A DNA stretch of 64,000 nucleotides from JAUVKT01 sp942491535 (lineage in GTDB: Bacteria; Bacteroidota; Bacteroidia; Bacteroidales; VadinHA17), in the NCBI GenBank assembly GCA_942491535.1, contig CALOBV010000024.1:248001-312000 (forward strand), written 5' to 3'. Made by a program: the position numbers and the translations under genes. Below, one piece after another: positions 16,369 to 24,376 of this stretch (its first letter is position 1; each line of letters starts with the position of its first letter). The notes beneath the pieces are model-generated. The model did no database searches. It saw only the letters and a program-made list of their open reading frames with translations, and was not told the origin of the DNA.

Positions 16369-17247
16369 ATGAAATATATTATTACAATTATAGCTGTATT
16401 CGGATTTATTTTTTCGACTTCAGCGCAGGATACAACAGTAGTTGAAGGTCCGTGGAAATCGAGCGGAATGGCTTCTCTGAACTTTTCACAGGTTAGCCTT
16501 ACTAATTGGGCACAGGGTGGTGAGAGTTCATATGCAGTTAATGCACTTTCAGCTTTCAATATGAATTATGCCATGGATAAAACATCATGGGAAAATGCAC
16601 TTGATATAGGTTATGGTATTCAGAAAATTGGAAATAAGAATCCTGGTAAAACAGATGACCATATCGACCTTCTCTCAAAATATGGTTATAAGACAGGCGG
16701 CGACTGGTTTGTAAGTGGCTTATTGAACTTTAAAACTCAGTTTACCAAGGGTTACAAGGACACTGATGCGGGCAGGCTTGTAATATCAGACTTCCTATCC
16801 CCGGGGTATATTATTCTTGCAATTGGTATGGAATATAAACCAAGCGAGCACTTTTTCTTTTCTGTTTCACCTTTGGGAGGAAAAATTACCCTGGTTATGA
16901 ATGACAGCCTGTCAAATGCAGGATCGTTTGGGGTGGAGGCAGGAAAAACTTCACGGTCGGAATTAGGAGGAACTGTTAAGCTTGGTGTTAACCAGGAAAT
17001 AATGAAAAATGTTACTTTTACTTCTACCCTGGAGATGTTCTCCAATTACCTTAACTCACCTCAGAACATCGATGTTAGCTGGAAGGCAATGATCAATATG
17101 AAAGTTAACGAGTTTCTATCGGCAAATATCTCCACCCACCTTCTTTATGATGATGATATTTCATCTACTGATTCTGAAGGTATTGCACAGGGACCAAGGG
17201 TGCAGTTCAAAGAGTTGCTGGGAATAGGAATGTCGTATAAATTCTAA
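16369..17247 (+). CDS. DUF3078 family outer-membrane-like protein
   Basis: A 292-residue protein with a signal peptide ending FSTSAQ and a body rich in alternating beta strands ending in KF, as in outer-membrane barrels. The SLTNWAQGGESSYAVNALS and the DIGYGIQKI segments are typical of the DUF3078 family of Bacteroidota. Function unknown. The stop codon directly abuts a REP-like hairpin (17248). Confidence 0.88.
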   Translation: MKYIITIIAVFGFIFSTSAQDTTVVEGPWKSSGMASLNFSQVSLTNWAQGGESSYAVNALSAFNMNYAMDKTSWENALDIGYGIQKIGNKNPGKTDDHIDLLSKYGYKTGGDWFVSGLLNFKTQFTKGYKDTDAGRLVISDFLSPGYIILAIGMEYKPSEHFFFSVSPLGGKITLVMNDSLSNAGSFGVEAGKTSRSELGGTVKLGVNQEIMKNVTFTSTLEMFSNYLNSPQNIDVSWKAMINMKVNEFLSANISTHLLYDDDISSTDSEGIAQGPRVQFKELLGIGMSYKF

Positions 17248-17343
17248 TGTCATTCTGAGGGAGTGCCGTTAGGCAGGAGTCGAAGAATCTGCACCTGAAT
17301 TAGTTATAGATTCCTCTCCCGAAGTATCGGGATCGGAATGACA
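17248..17343. repeat. REP-like inverted element, copy A
   Basis: Starts one base after the DUF3078 stop: TGTCATTCTGAGGGAG ... GAAGAATCT on the left and AGATTCCTCTCCC ... ATCGGAATGACA on the right, two copies of one motif facing each other around a 17-base centre. Related single copies occur at 26466-26495, 27594-27630 and 54470-54498. It separates the convergent DUF3078 and queG genes and may act as terminator. Confidence 0.8.
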
Positions 17344-17350
17344 GGGGTTT

Positions 17351-18271
17351 TTACAAAGCCTCCAGATTACGCATAAATCCATTATAACCGGTTCTTAATA
17401 CCGGCGAATTACGGAAGATGATATTAAACTCGTCTTCCGTAATTTTTTTCCAGTCATCAGTTGAATATTCGAGAACTTCAGGGAGAGGCGAGAATTCATC
17501 CTCTGAGCCTGGTTTTGCCTTATTGTTCCATGGACATACATCCTGGCAGATATCACAGCCAAATACATATGCACTGAGATTTGTGTCCTTACTTTCGAAT
17601 GCACCCCTTTTCTCAATAGTCAGATATGAAATACACCTGGCTGAATCTATGGTGCGATTTTCCGTAATAGCATTGGTCGGGCAGGCTTTAATACATATTG
17701 TGCATGAACCACAATATTCATTTATATGCGGCACATCATATTCAAGTTCTGCATCAGTAATAAGAGTTCCGATAAAGAAATATGATCCTGAATCCCTGTT
17801 TATCAGCATGCTGTTCCTCCCCTGCCAGCCAAGTCCTGCTTTAACAGCCCAGGCTCTCTCCAGGACAGGGGCAGAATCGACAAACACCCGCCCGTTAAGG
17901 CTATCATAATTCCTCTTTATGTCATCAAGCAATATGTGCAATTTGTCCTTGATTACTTTATGATAATCATTCCCATAAGAATATTTTGAAAACAATGGAG
18001 AGCCATCATTTACGGCTGTCTCCCCGGGAAGATAGTTTATTCCAACAACGATTACAGACCTGGCTCCGTCAAGCAAGAGGCGAGGATCCAGTCTCTTATC
18101 AATGTTACGGTTCATATAGCCCATTTCGGCATTAAAACCTTTTTCCAACCAGTCTTTTAGTATTGATTCATGTTCGGATAGAAATTCCGCCCGGGCAATA
18201 CCACAGTGCTCAAACCCAAGATCAGACGACCTGCGTTTTATCAGACTGCTAAGTTCATGTGGGTCGGGCAT
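17351..18271 (-). CDS. queG: Epoxyqueuosine reductase
   Basis: A 306-residue cobalamin-dependent iron-sulfur enzyme for the last step of queuosine synthesis in tRNA. Both ferredoxin-like clusters are present, CGSCTICIKACP (about residue 187) and CDICQDVCPWN (about 240), and the acid catalyst lies in FVDSAPVLERAWA. AGLGWQGRNSMLI is another signature. It is the last gene of the suf operon, 14 bases after the DUF59 gene, which would tie its cluster supply to Fe-S assembly. Confidence 0.97.
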   Translation of the reverse strand: MPDPHELSSLIKRRSSDLGFEHCGIARAEFLSEHESILKDWLEKGFNAEMGYMNRNIDKRLDPRLLLDGARSVIVVGINYLPGETAVNDGSPLFSKYSYGNDYHKVIKDKLHILLDDIKRNYDSLNGRVFVDSAPVLERAWAVKAGLGWQGRNSMLINRDSGSYFFIGTLITDAELEYDVPHINEYCGSCTICIKACPTNAITENRTIDSARCISYLTIEKRGAFESKDTNLSAYVFGCDICQDVCPWNNKAKPGSEDEFSPLPEVLEYSTDDWKKITEDEFNIIFRNSPVLRTGYNGFMRNLEAL

Positions 18272-18285
18272 TAAAATTGCTTTTA

Positions 18286-18606
18286 TTAGAGAAATCCAAG
18301 TTCAAGCTTTGCCTCCTCTGTCATCATGCTTTTATCCCATGGAGGATCAAATGTCAGAATAAAATCGCATTCTTTTACTCCCTTTGTTCCTGCTACCTTA
18401 TATTTCACCTCTTCAACAATCATTTCAGCCATGGGGCAGTTAGGAGCTGTAAGTGTCATGGTTATATGAGCAACCTTATCCTCATCGACACTTACCTCGT
18501 ATATTAAGCCCAGGTCATATACATTTACAGGAATTTCAGGATCGTAAATAGATTTCAGCACCCCGATTATTCTTGCTTCTGTCTCCATATATTTATTTAC
18601 ACTCAT
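18286..18606 (-). CDS. DUF59/MIP18-family Fe-S assembly protein (SufT-like)
   Basis: A 106-residue protein with the family signatures DPEIPVNVYDLGLIYEV, LTAPNCPMAE (conserved Cys) and FDPPWDKSMMTEEAKLELG. Members help mature Fe-S proteins, often encoded in suf operons. Its start codon overlaps the sufE stop by one base (TAATG), indicating translational coupling. Confidence 0.94.
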   Translation of the reverse strand: MSVNKYMETEARIIGVLKSIYDPEIPVNVYDLGLIYEVSVDEDKVAHITMTLTAPNCPMAEMIVEEVKYKVAGTKGVKECDFILTFDPPWDKSMMTEEAKLELGFL

Positions 18607-19034
18607 TATATACTTTTCTGTTTTGCATTATAGGCAATGGCATAAAGCTTCATCTGTTTAACCATGGCCAGCAAGCCATTCGATCTTGTTGGGGAGAGGT
18701 TCTGCTTTAACCCGATCTGATCAATAAAATACAGATCTGCATTCATTATCTCTTCAGGTCTTTTCCCGGATAAAACCTTTACCAGCAGGGCAACAATTCC
18801 CTTGGTAATAATGGCATCACTATCGGCTTTAAATATAATTTTCCCGTCAATAAAATCAGGGTAAAGCCAAACCCTCGACTGGCATCCCTCGATAAGGTAA
18901 TCCTTCTTCCTGAACTTTTCATCAAGCAGCTCCAGGCTCCTTCCCACCTCAATCAGGTAATTATATTTATCCATCCAGTCATCAAAGACAGAAAAATCAT
19001 CCACTATCTGCTTTTGGATTTCATCAATAGTCAT
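18606..19034 (-). CDS. sufE: Cysteine desulfuration protein SufE
   Basis: A 142-residue sulfur acceptor that takes persulfide from SufS. The acceptor cysteine lies in YLIEGCQSRVWL, and SDAIITKGIVALLV and the LSPTRSNGLLAMV block complete the family pattern. It sits directly between its partner sufS and the DUF59 gene. Confidence 0.96.
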   Translation of the reverse strand: MTIDEIQKQIVDDFSVFDDWMDKYNYLIEVGRSLELLDEKFRKKDYLIEGCQSRVWLYPDFIDGKIIFKADSDAIITKGIVALLVKVLSGKRPEEIMNADLYFIDQIGLKQNLSPTRSNGLLAMVKQMKLYAIAYNAKQKSI

Positions 19035-19044
19035 ACAGTATATT

Positions 19045-20262
19045 TTATCTCATTAATTGCTTTACCTTATCAAGCCCTTCAATCAGGCGCTCAGCCTCTT
19101 CCTTTGTATTATAGAAACAGAATGAAGCCCTTATTGTCCCATCTATTCCCAGCCTGTCCATTACGGGCTGAGCACAGTGAGTGCCTGTTCTGACTGCAAT
19201 ACCCATCTTATCAAGAATCATCCCTGCATCATACTGGTGTATGCCTTCAATTAAAAATGAAAGTATTGCGACCTTCTCAGTGCTATCACCATAAATCTTT
19301 ATCCCACAACTATCTTTCAATCTCCTGCTTGCATAGTCAAGAAGCTCCTTCTCATAAGCCACTATCTCATCCATCCCAATATCACTTATAAAGTTAAGAG
19401 CCTCGTGAAGTCCAACTGCCCCTACAAAATTAGTGGTTCCTGCCTCAAACTTAAAGGGCAGCTCATTATAGGTGGTTTTTTCAAAAGTAACCCTGTCAAC
19501 CATATCACCACCTCCCTGGTAAGGAGGCATCATCTCGAGCCAGTTCTCCTTGCCATATAGGATCCCTATTCCTGTTGGACCATATACTTTGTGAGCCGAA
19601 AAAACATAAAAATCACAATCCAGTTTCCTTACATCCACATGTCCATGCTGTATCCCCTGTGCCCCATCAATCATAACCGGGATGTTTCTATTATGTGCTA
19701 TCTGAATAATTTTTTCAATTGGATTAATTACACCCAGGGAATTAGATACATGAGCTACCGATACCAGCCTTGTTTTGTCTGTAATCAGGTTATCCAGTTT
19801 ATCTATCTCAAGAACCCCATTATCATTCATCGGTATTACCTTCAGCCCGGCACCCTTTCTTTCGCACATCATTTGCCAGGGTACAATATTGGCATGATGC
19901 TCAAGCGCCGAAATAATAATATTATCTCCCTTTTTAATAAATCTTTCCCCAAATGAGAAGGCCAGCATATTAATAGAAGCTGTTGTACCTGCTGTAAATA
20001 TTATTTCTTCCTTCTTTCCGGCATTTATAAAGTTCTGGACACCTGTTCGTGCGGCCTCATATTTCTCGGATGAAAGGTCGCTAAGATAATGTACTCCCCT
20101 GTGTATATTACTGTTATAGTTCCTGTAAGCATCACTTATGGCATCTATTACAGAAAGGGGCTTCTGGGTTGTTGCTCCATTGTCGAGGTATACAAGCGGG
20201 TTATCATATACCCTTTTTGATAGTATAGGAAACTGCTCTCTTATTTTGTTTATATCCATCAA
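19045..20262 (-). CDS. sufS: Cysteine desulfurase SufS
   Basis: A 405-residue PLP enzyme that strips sulfur from cysteine for Fe-S cluster assembly. The PLP lysine is Lys225 in FSAHKVYGPTG; the catalytic cysteine is Cys363 in VRTGTHCAQP. YLDNGATTQKP at the start and EFEAGT-like FKFEAGTTNFVG are group II signatures. The start overlaps the sufD stop by four bases. Confidence 0.97.
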   Translation of the reverse strand: MMDINKIREQFPILSKRVYDNPLVYLDNGATTQKPLSVIDAISDAYRNYNSNIHRGVHYLSDLSSEKYEAARTGVQNFINAGKKEEIIFTAGTTASINMLAFSFGERFIKKGDNIIISALEHHANIVPWQMMCERKGAGLKVIPMNDNGVLEIDKLDNLITDKTRLVSVAHVSNSLGVINPIEKIIQIAHNRNIPVMIDGAQGIQHGHVDVRKLDCDFYVFSAHKVYGPTGIGILYGKENWLEMMPPYQGGGDMVDRVTFEKTTYNELPFKFEAGTTNFVGAVGLHEALNFISDIGMDEIVAYEKELLDYASRRLKDSCGIKIYGDSTEKVAILSFLIEGIHQYDAGMILDKMGIAVRTGTHCAQPVMDRLGIDGTIRASFCFYNTKEEAERLIEGLDKVKQLMR

Positions 20263-21650
20263 TGGTGTTTATGATTGGTTTCACAATTTATAGCACAGGT
20301 AGTACATCTCGTTAGTTCTCCTCTTAAGCGTTGGAGAATAAGCCCGTCAATTCTATCCTTCAGTGCCTCAGTCTTAATTGTCTCTGCAACTTCATGTGCA
20401 AACCCAAACATAAGCATTAATCTTGCCTCTTCCTTATCAATGCCTCTCGATCGCAGGTAGAACATTGCCTCTTCATCGAGTTGTCCTACAGTAGCACCAT
20501 GACTGCACTTAACATCGTCAGCATAAATCTCAAGCTGTGGTTTCGTATCCATCCTGGCGTCATCGGTAAGAAGGATATTGTTGTTGCTCTGGTAGGCCCT
20601 TGTTCCCTGGGCATCCTTTGCAACTCTTATTGCGCCGTTAAATGTCGCTGTGGCATAATCGTCGAGGACACCTTTAAATAGCTGCTTACTTATGCAGTTT
20701 GGAACATTATGCTCAATATTAACATAATTATCAATATGCTGCCACCTGTCGGCAAGGTATAAGCCATACGAATTACTTTCTGCACCTTCCCCATTTAACC
20801 TGTGGTAGGTAGAGTTCCTGACAAGTCCTCCGTGCAGAGTTACATTATTAGATGATGCAACACTATCTCTTTCCTGGTGGATAAAAGTATGAGTCAGTTT
20901 GGCTGCATTATTGTGTTCATTCTGTATTCTTAGGATATCAAACTTAGAATTCCTTCCTACATATACTTCGGTTACTGCATTTGTTAAAAACTTCTGCGGC
21001 GACAGGGCATGATCGCATACTATAAGTTCTATCTCCGAATTATCCTCAATCACAAAAAGATTGCGGTGCTGAATAAATGTATCAACATCGCTTGTAACAA
21101 GGTTTACTATCTGTATAGGCTTATCAAGGCTTGTTCCTGATGGAACATATACAAATATTCCGTCAGATGCAAGGGCCGTATTAAGTGGGATAAGTCCGTC
21201 GTTACCATTTACAGCATATTTTGCATAGTGAGCTTCAACAACTTCTTTAAACTGTTTTGAAGCACCTGAAAGGCTTCCTACCCAAACGCCCGAATCGAGT
21301 TGTTTCATGCTCCCGTTTCCGGAAGGATAAAAACCATTTACAAGTATTAACTCGTGTACATCGAGGGTATCCACTTCGCACCTGAAATTCTGAGCTACTT
21401 CAAAGTCTGTTTCCTCTGGGATAAAAAATGATTTATAATTTGCTCTGAACCATGGTTCAAGATTGGTATATTTATAGTTCTCAACCTTTTTGTCAGGTAT
21501 GGCGAGCTCCATAAATTCTTTTAGGGCCTTAGCCCTGAATCCATTAATATAGTCAGACGTAAACTGCCCTACCCGCTCTACATTTTCTTTGTACAGAGTT
21601 TCAAACTTTAATGATATCTCCTGTTTTTTATCCATTGTAAAATCAGTCAA
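20259..21650 (-). CDS. sufD: Fe-S assembly scaffold subunit SufD
   Basis: A 463-residue beta-helix protein that pairs with SufB and SufC. Recognisable are YKYTNLEPWF near residue 60, the DNYVNIEHNVPNCISKQLFKG region, TDDARMDTKPQLEIYADDVKCSHGA-type block (split here as DDARMDTKPQLEIYADDV and KCSHGATVGQLDEEAMFYL) and RGIDKEEARLMLMFGFA. The C-terminus carries CTTCAINC plus His residues, an extra metal-like cluster. A start at M6 (21635) is possible. It overlaps sufC by eight bases. Confidence 0.95.
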   Translation of the reverse strand: MTDFTMDKKQEISLKFETLYKENVERVGQFTSDYINGFRAKALKEFMELAIPDKKVENYKYTNLEPWFRANYKSFFIPEETDFEVAQNFRCEVDTLDVHELILVNGFYPSGNGSMKQLDSGVWVGSLSGASKQFKEVVEAHYAKYAVNGNDGLIPLNTALASDGIFVYVPSGTSLDKPIQIVNLVTSDVDTFIQHRNLFVIEDNSEIELIVCDHALSPQKFLTNAVTEVYVGRNSKFDILRIQNEHNNAAKLTHTFIHQERDSVASSNNVTLHGGLVRNSTYHRLNGEGAESNSYGLYLADRWQHIDNYVNIEHNVPNCISKQLFKGVLDDYATATFNGAIRVAKDAQGTRAYQSNNNILLTDDARMDTKPQLEIYADDVKCSHGATVGQLDEEAMFYLRSRGIDKEEARLMLMFGFAHEVAETIKTEALKDRIDGLILQRLRGELTRCTTCAINCETNHKHH

Positions 21651-22392
21651 GTTCCTTTTTTATCCAGTCGTAACCCTTTGCCTCAAGTTCCATTGCCAGT
21701 TCCTTTCCTGCAGTCTTTACTATCCTGCCATCATAAAGCACATGTACCACGTCAGGAACAATATAATCGAGTAACCTCTGGTAATGAGTAATAACTATTG
21801 TTGATTTATCCGGACTTTTCAGTTTATTTACACCATTGGCAACTATCTTGAGGGCATCAATATCCAATCCTGAATCTGTTTCATCCAATATTGCAAGCCT
21901 TGGTTCAAGCATTGCCATCTGGAATATTTCATTCCTTTTCTTTTCACCACCAGAAAAACCTTCATTTACAGACCTGCTGGTAAGTGCTGAGTCTAACTCA
22001 ACAAGTTCCTTTCTTTCGCGCATCAGCTTAAGAAAGTCAGATGCACTAAGGGGTTCTTCACCCCTGTATTTTCTATGCTCATTGACAGCTGTTTTCATAA
22101 AGTTGACCATGCTCACACCGGGTATCTCAATCGGATACTGAAACCCCAGGAAGATACCCATTCTTGCCCTATCCTCGGCTGCCATCTCGAGTAAATTCTG
22201 TCCCATATATGTTACTGATCCACCGGTAATGGTTGCCAGTTCCCGACCGGCCAGTACCGCCGCCAGGGTACTCTTACCCGAGCCATTTGGGCCCATAATA
22301 GCATGTATCTCACCCTTTTTAACAGAGAGAGTCATTCCCTTTATAATTTCCTTACCGTCTATTGTTGCCCTGAGATCTTTAATTTCTAACAT
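21643..22392 (-). CDS. sufC: Fe-S assembly ATPase SufC
   Basis: A 249-residue ABC-type ATPase that powers the SufBCD scaffold. Walker A is GPNGSGKST, the signature is SGGEKKRNE (SufC form), Walker B is LAILDETDSGLDID and the H-loop ITHYQRLL. The 197-base gap to sufB upstream is filled with tandem repeats rather than a promoter or terminator that I can recognise. Confidence 0.98.
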   Translation of the reverse strand: MLEIKDLRATIDGKEIIKGMTLSVKKGEIHAIMGPNGSGKSTLAAVLAGRELATITGGSVTYMGQNLLEMAAEDRARMGIFLGFQYPIEIPGVSMVNFMKTAVNEHRKYRGEEPLSASDFLKLMRERKELVELDSALTSRSVNEGFSGGEKKRNEIFQMAMLEPRLAILDETDSGLDIDALKIVANGVNKLKSPDKSTIVITHYQRLLDYIVPDVVHVLYDGRIVKTAGKELAMELEAKGYDWIKKELD

Positions 22393-22403
22393 TTTGTTTT
22401 ATT

Positions 22404-22467
22404 GTTGAATCGTTAAATCGTTGAATTGTTAAATCGTTTAAGTGTTGAACTGTTAAACTGTTAAGTT
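22404..22467. repeat. 8-bp tandem array between sufC and sufB
   Basis: Eight consecutive octamers of the form GTTNAAYY with minor variants (GTTGAATC, GTTAAATC, GTTGAATT, GTTAAATC, GTTTAAGT, GTTGAACT, GTTAAACT, GTTAAGTT). It splits the otherwise overlapping suf operon. Confidence 0.85.
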
Positions 22468-22474
22468 GTTAGTC

Positions 22475-22589
22475 TTATCTCATTTGCTCTTCGCCCTTAC
22501 CTCTTACCTCTTCTCTCTATGCTCTTCGCCCTTTGCCCTACGCCTTTTGTCTTTTTACTTTTGTCTTTTGTCTTTTGTCTTTCGCCTTC
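22475..22589. repeat. Pyrimidine-rich degenerate repeats before the sufB stop
   Basis: Plus-strand words CTCTTCGCCC, TTACCTC, CTTTGCCC and CTACGCC grade into a clean heptamer run CTTTTGT x3 at 22558-22578. The same heptamer recurs on the other side of sufB at 24347-24360. No gene is present in this stretch. Confidence 0.7.
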
Positions 22590-24038
22590 TTATCCCACTG
22601 ATCCTTCCAGGCTTATCTGAAGCAATTTCTGTGCTTCCACCGCAAATTCCATGGGAAGTTTATTTAATACTTCCTTGGCATATCCGTTTACTATCAGGCC
22701 AATAGCATCTTCAGTACTGATACCTCTCTGGTTACAGTAAAATATCTGGTCTTCACCAATCTTTGATGTTGTCGCTTCATGCTCAACTATACCGGTCTGG
22801 TTATCTACTTCTATATACGGAAAGGTATGTGCTCCGCATTTATCACCAAGCAGCAAAGAATCGCACTGGCTGAAGTTCCTTGAATTTGATGCATTTTTAA
22901 GGACTTTAACCAATCCCCTGTATGAGTTCTGGCTTTTGCCTGCAGATATTCCTTTTGAAACAATAATACTCTTTGTGTTTTTCCCAATATGTATCATTTT
23001 AGATCCGGTATCGGCCTGCTGGTGATTATTTGTTACAGCAACCGAATAAAATTCGCCGCTTGAGTTATCTCCTTTAAGAATACATGATGGATATTTCCAG
23101 GTGATAGCCGAACCTGTTTCAACCTGTGTCCAGGATATCTTGGAATTATCTCCCTTACATATCCCACGTTTCGTCACAAAATTAAAGATACCCCCCTTGC
23201 CATTCTTGTCGCCAGGGTACCAGTTCTGGACGGTCGAGTATTTCACCTCTGCATTTTTCTCTGCCACAATTTCCACAATCGCAGCATGAAGTTGATTTTC
23301 ATCTCTCCGTGGTGCTGTACACCCCTCGAGGTAACTAACATAACTATCTTCCTCGGCAATTATAAGTGTGCGTTCAAACTGGCCGGTATTTTCGGCATTG
23401 ATCCTGAAGTAGGTCGACAGCTCCATAGGGCACCTTACACCCCTGGGTATATAACAAAATGATCCGTCGCTGAATACAGCAGAATTAAGTGCTGCAAAGA
23501 AATTATCAGTAGCCGGAACAACCGAACTCATATATTTCTTTACCAGGTCGGGGTGTTCTCTTACAGCCTCACTAAAGGAGCAAAAAATTATACCCCTGTC
23601 TGCCAGTGTATCCTGGAAGGTTGTCTTAACCGAGATACTGTCCATCACTGCATCTACCGCAACTCCTGTAAGGTGTTTTTGCTCTTCCAGCGGAATTCCC
23701 AGCTTATTAAATGTATCCAGCAACTCCGGGTCTACCTCATCAAGACTATTAAGCTTAGCTTTCTGCCTGGGGGCAGAGAAATATATTATATCCTGGTAAT
23801 TTATTTCCGGAATATCCAGGTGAGCCCAATCAGGCATCTTCATTTTCTTCCATCCTTCAAAGGCTTTCAACCTGTATTCGAGCATCCACTCAGGCTCCTC
23901 CTTCTTGGCTGATATTAAACGTATTACTCCCTCGTCGAGGCCCTTTGGAATCGCATCATTTTCAATATCGGTATAAAAGCCGTATTTATAATCACTGCTG
24001 GTTACTTCACCTATTATCTTATCCTGCTCTTTTCCCAT
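22590..24038 (-). CDS. sufB: Fe-S assembly scaffold subunit SufB
   Basis: A 482-residue scaffold, the usual SufB length. Blocks include PEWMLEYRLKAFEGWKKM near residue 55, SFCYIPRGVRCPMELSTYFRIN, SYVSYLEGCTAP, KGGIFNFVTKRG and the C-terminal CDSLLLGDKCGAHTFPYIEV with the cysteine used in cluster assembly. It is the first gene of the suf operon sufB-C-D-S-E-DUF59-queG. Confidence 0.98.
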   Translation of the reverse strand: MGKEQDKIIGEVTSSDYKYGFYTDIENDAIPKGLDEGVIRLISAKKEEPEWMLEYRLKAFEGWKKMKMPDWAHLDIPEINYQDIIYFSAPRQKAKLNSLDEVDPELLDTFNKLGIPLEEQKHLTGVAVDAVMDSISVKTTFQDTLADRGIIFCSFSEAVREHPDLVKKYMSSVVPATDNFFAALNSAVFSDGSFCYIPRGVRCPMELSTYFRINAENTGQFERTLIIAEEDSYVSYLEGCTAPRRDENQLHAAIVEIVAEKNAEVKYSTVQNWYPGDKNGKGGIFNFVTKRGICKGDNSKISWTQVETGSAITWKYPSCILKGDNSSGEFYSVAVTNNHQQADTGSKMIHIGKNTKSIIVSKGISAGKSQNSYRGLVKVLKNASNSRNFSQCDSLLLGDKCGAHTFPYIEVDNQTGIVEHEATTSKIGEDQIFYCNQRGISTEDAIGLIVNGYAKEVLNKLPMEFAVEAQKLLQISLEGSVG

Positions 24039-24064
24039 CTAAATCATCGTTTCGGTAATCGTCT

Positions 24065-24081
24065 CCTGTTTGATAAACAGG
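24065..24081. promoter_or_regulatory. Hairpin in the sufB leader
   Basis: CCTGTTT pairs perfectly with AAACAGG over a 3-base loop, 27 bases upstream of the sufB start, in the predicted 5' leader. It could affect translation or mRNA stability; no known riboswitch fold was recognised. Confidence 0.4.
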
Positions 24082-24133
24082 TAATTATATACATTTGTTT
24101 TTATTACTTAGAATTAATCTAAATAAAGCAGAA

Positions 24134-24141
24134 CAAAAGTA
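24134..24141 (-). promoter_or_regulatory. Possible -7 box of the suf operon
   Basis: On the minus strand TACTTTTG matches TAnnTTTG exactly, about 95 bases upstream of sufB. A TTG at the -33 position is missing, so the call is weak. Confidence 0.4.
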
Positions 24142-24325
24142 CAAATTTTACGAATAAGAGCCTTAAAAAGGTTGAAAAGGTTGAAAAAACACAAATCTGA
24201 GATTAATGTTGAAACTGGTTTGAGGATAGCTTCGAATCGAAGATTCGGGAGTTGAAATGGTTTAATACTTAGACTTATAAAGATTCTTTACGTTTTACTT
24301 TCTACTTTTACCTTTTTACTTTATA
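24142..24325. other. Gene-free spacer upstream of the MuiA-like gene
   Basis: Contains AAAAGGTTG direct repeats (about 24163-24187), a perfect 5-bp-stem hairpin CTTCGAATCGAAG (24230-24242), and degenerate CTTT/ACTTT words leading into the heptamer array. No open frame or RNA gene was recognised. Confidence 0.5.
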
Positions 24326-24367
24326 CTTTTATCTTTTATCTTTTATCTTTTGTCTTTTGTCTTTTAT
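24326..24367. repeat. 7-bp tandem array CTTTTRT
   Basis: Six contiguous heptamers, CTTTTAT x3, CTTTTGT x2, CTTTTAT, ending 9 bases before the MuiA-like start codon. Repeat copy number changes here would alter the 5' region of that gene. Confidence 0.85.
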
Positions 24368-24376
24368 CTTTATATT

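Noticed and set aside
22404..22467. CRISPR-like array between sufC and sufB
   Set aside because: Units are contiguous 8-base repeats without spacers and no cas genes are nearby.
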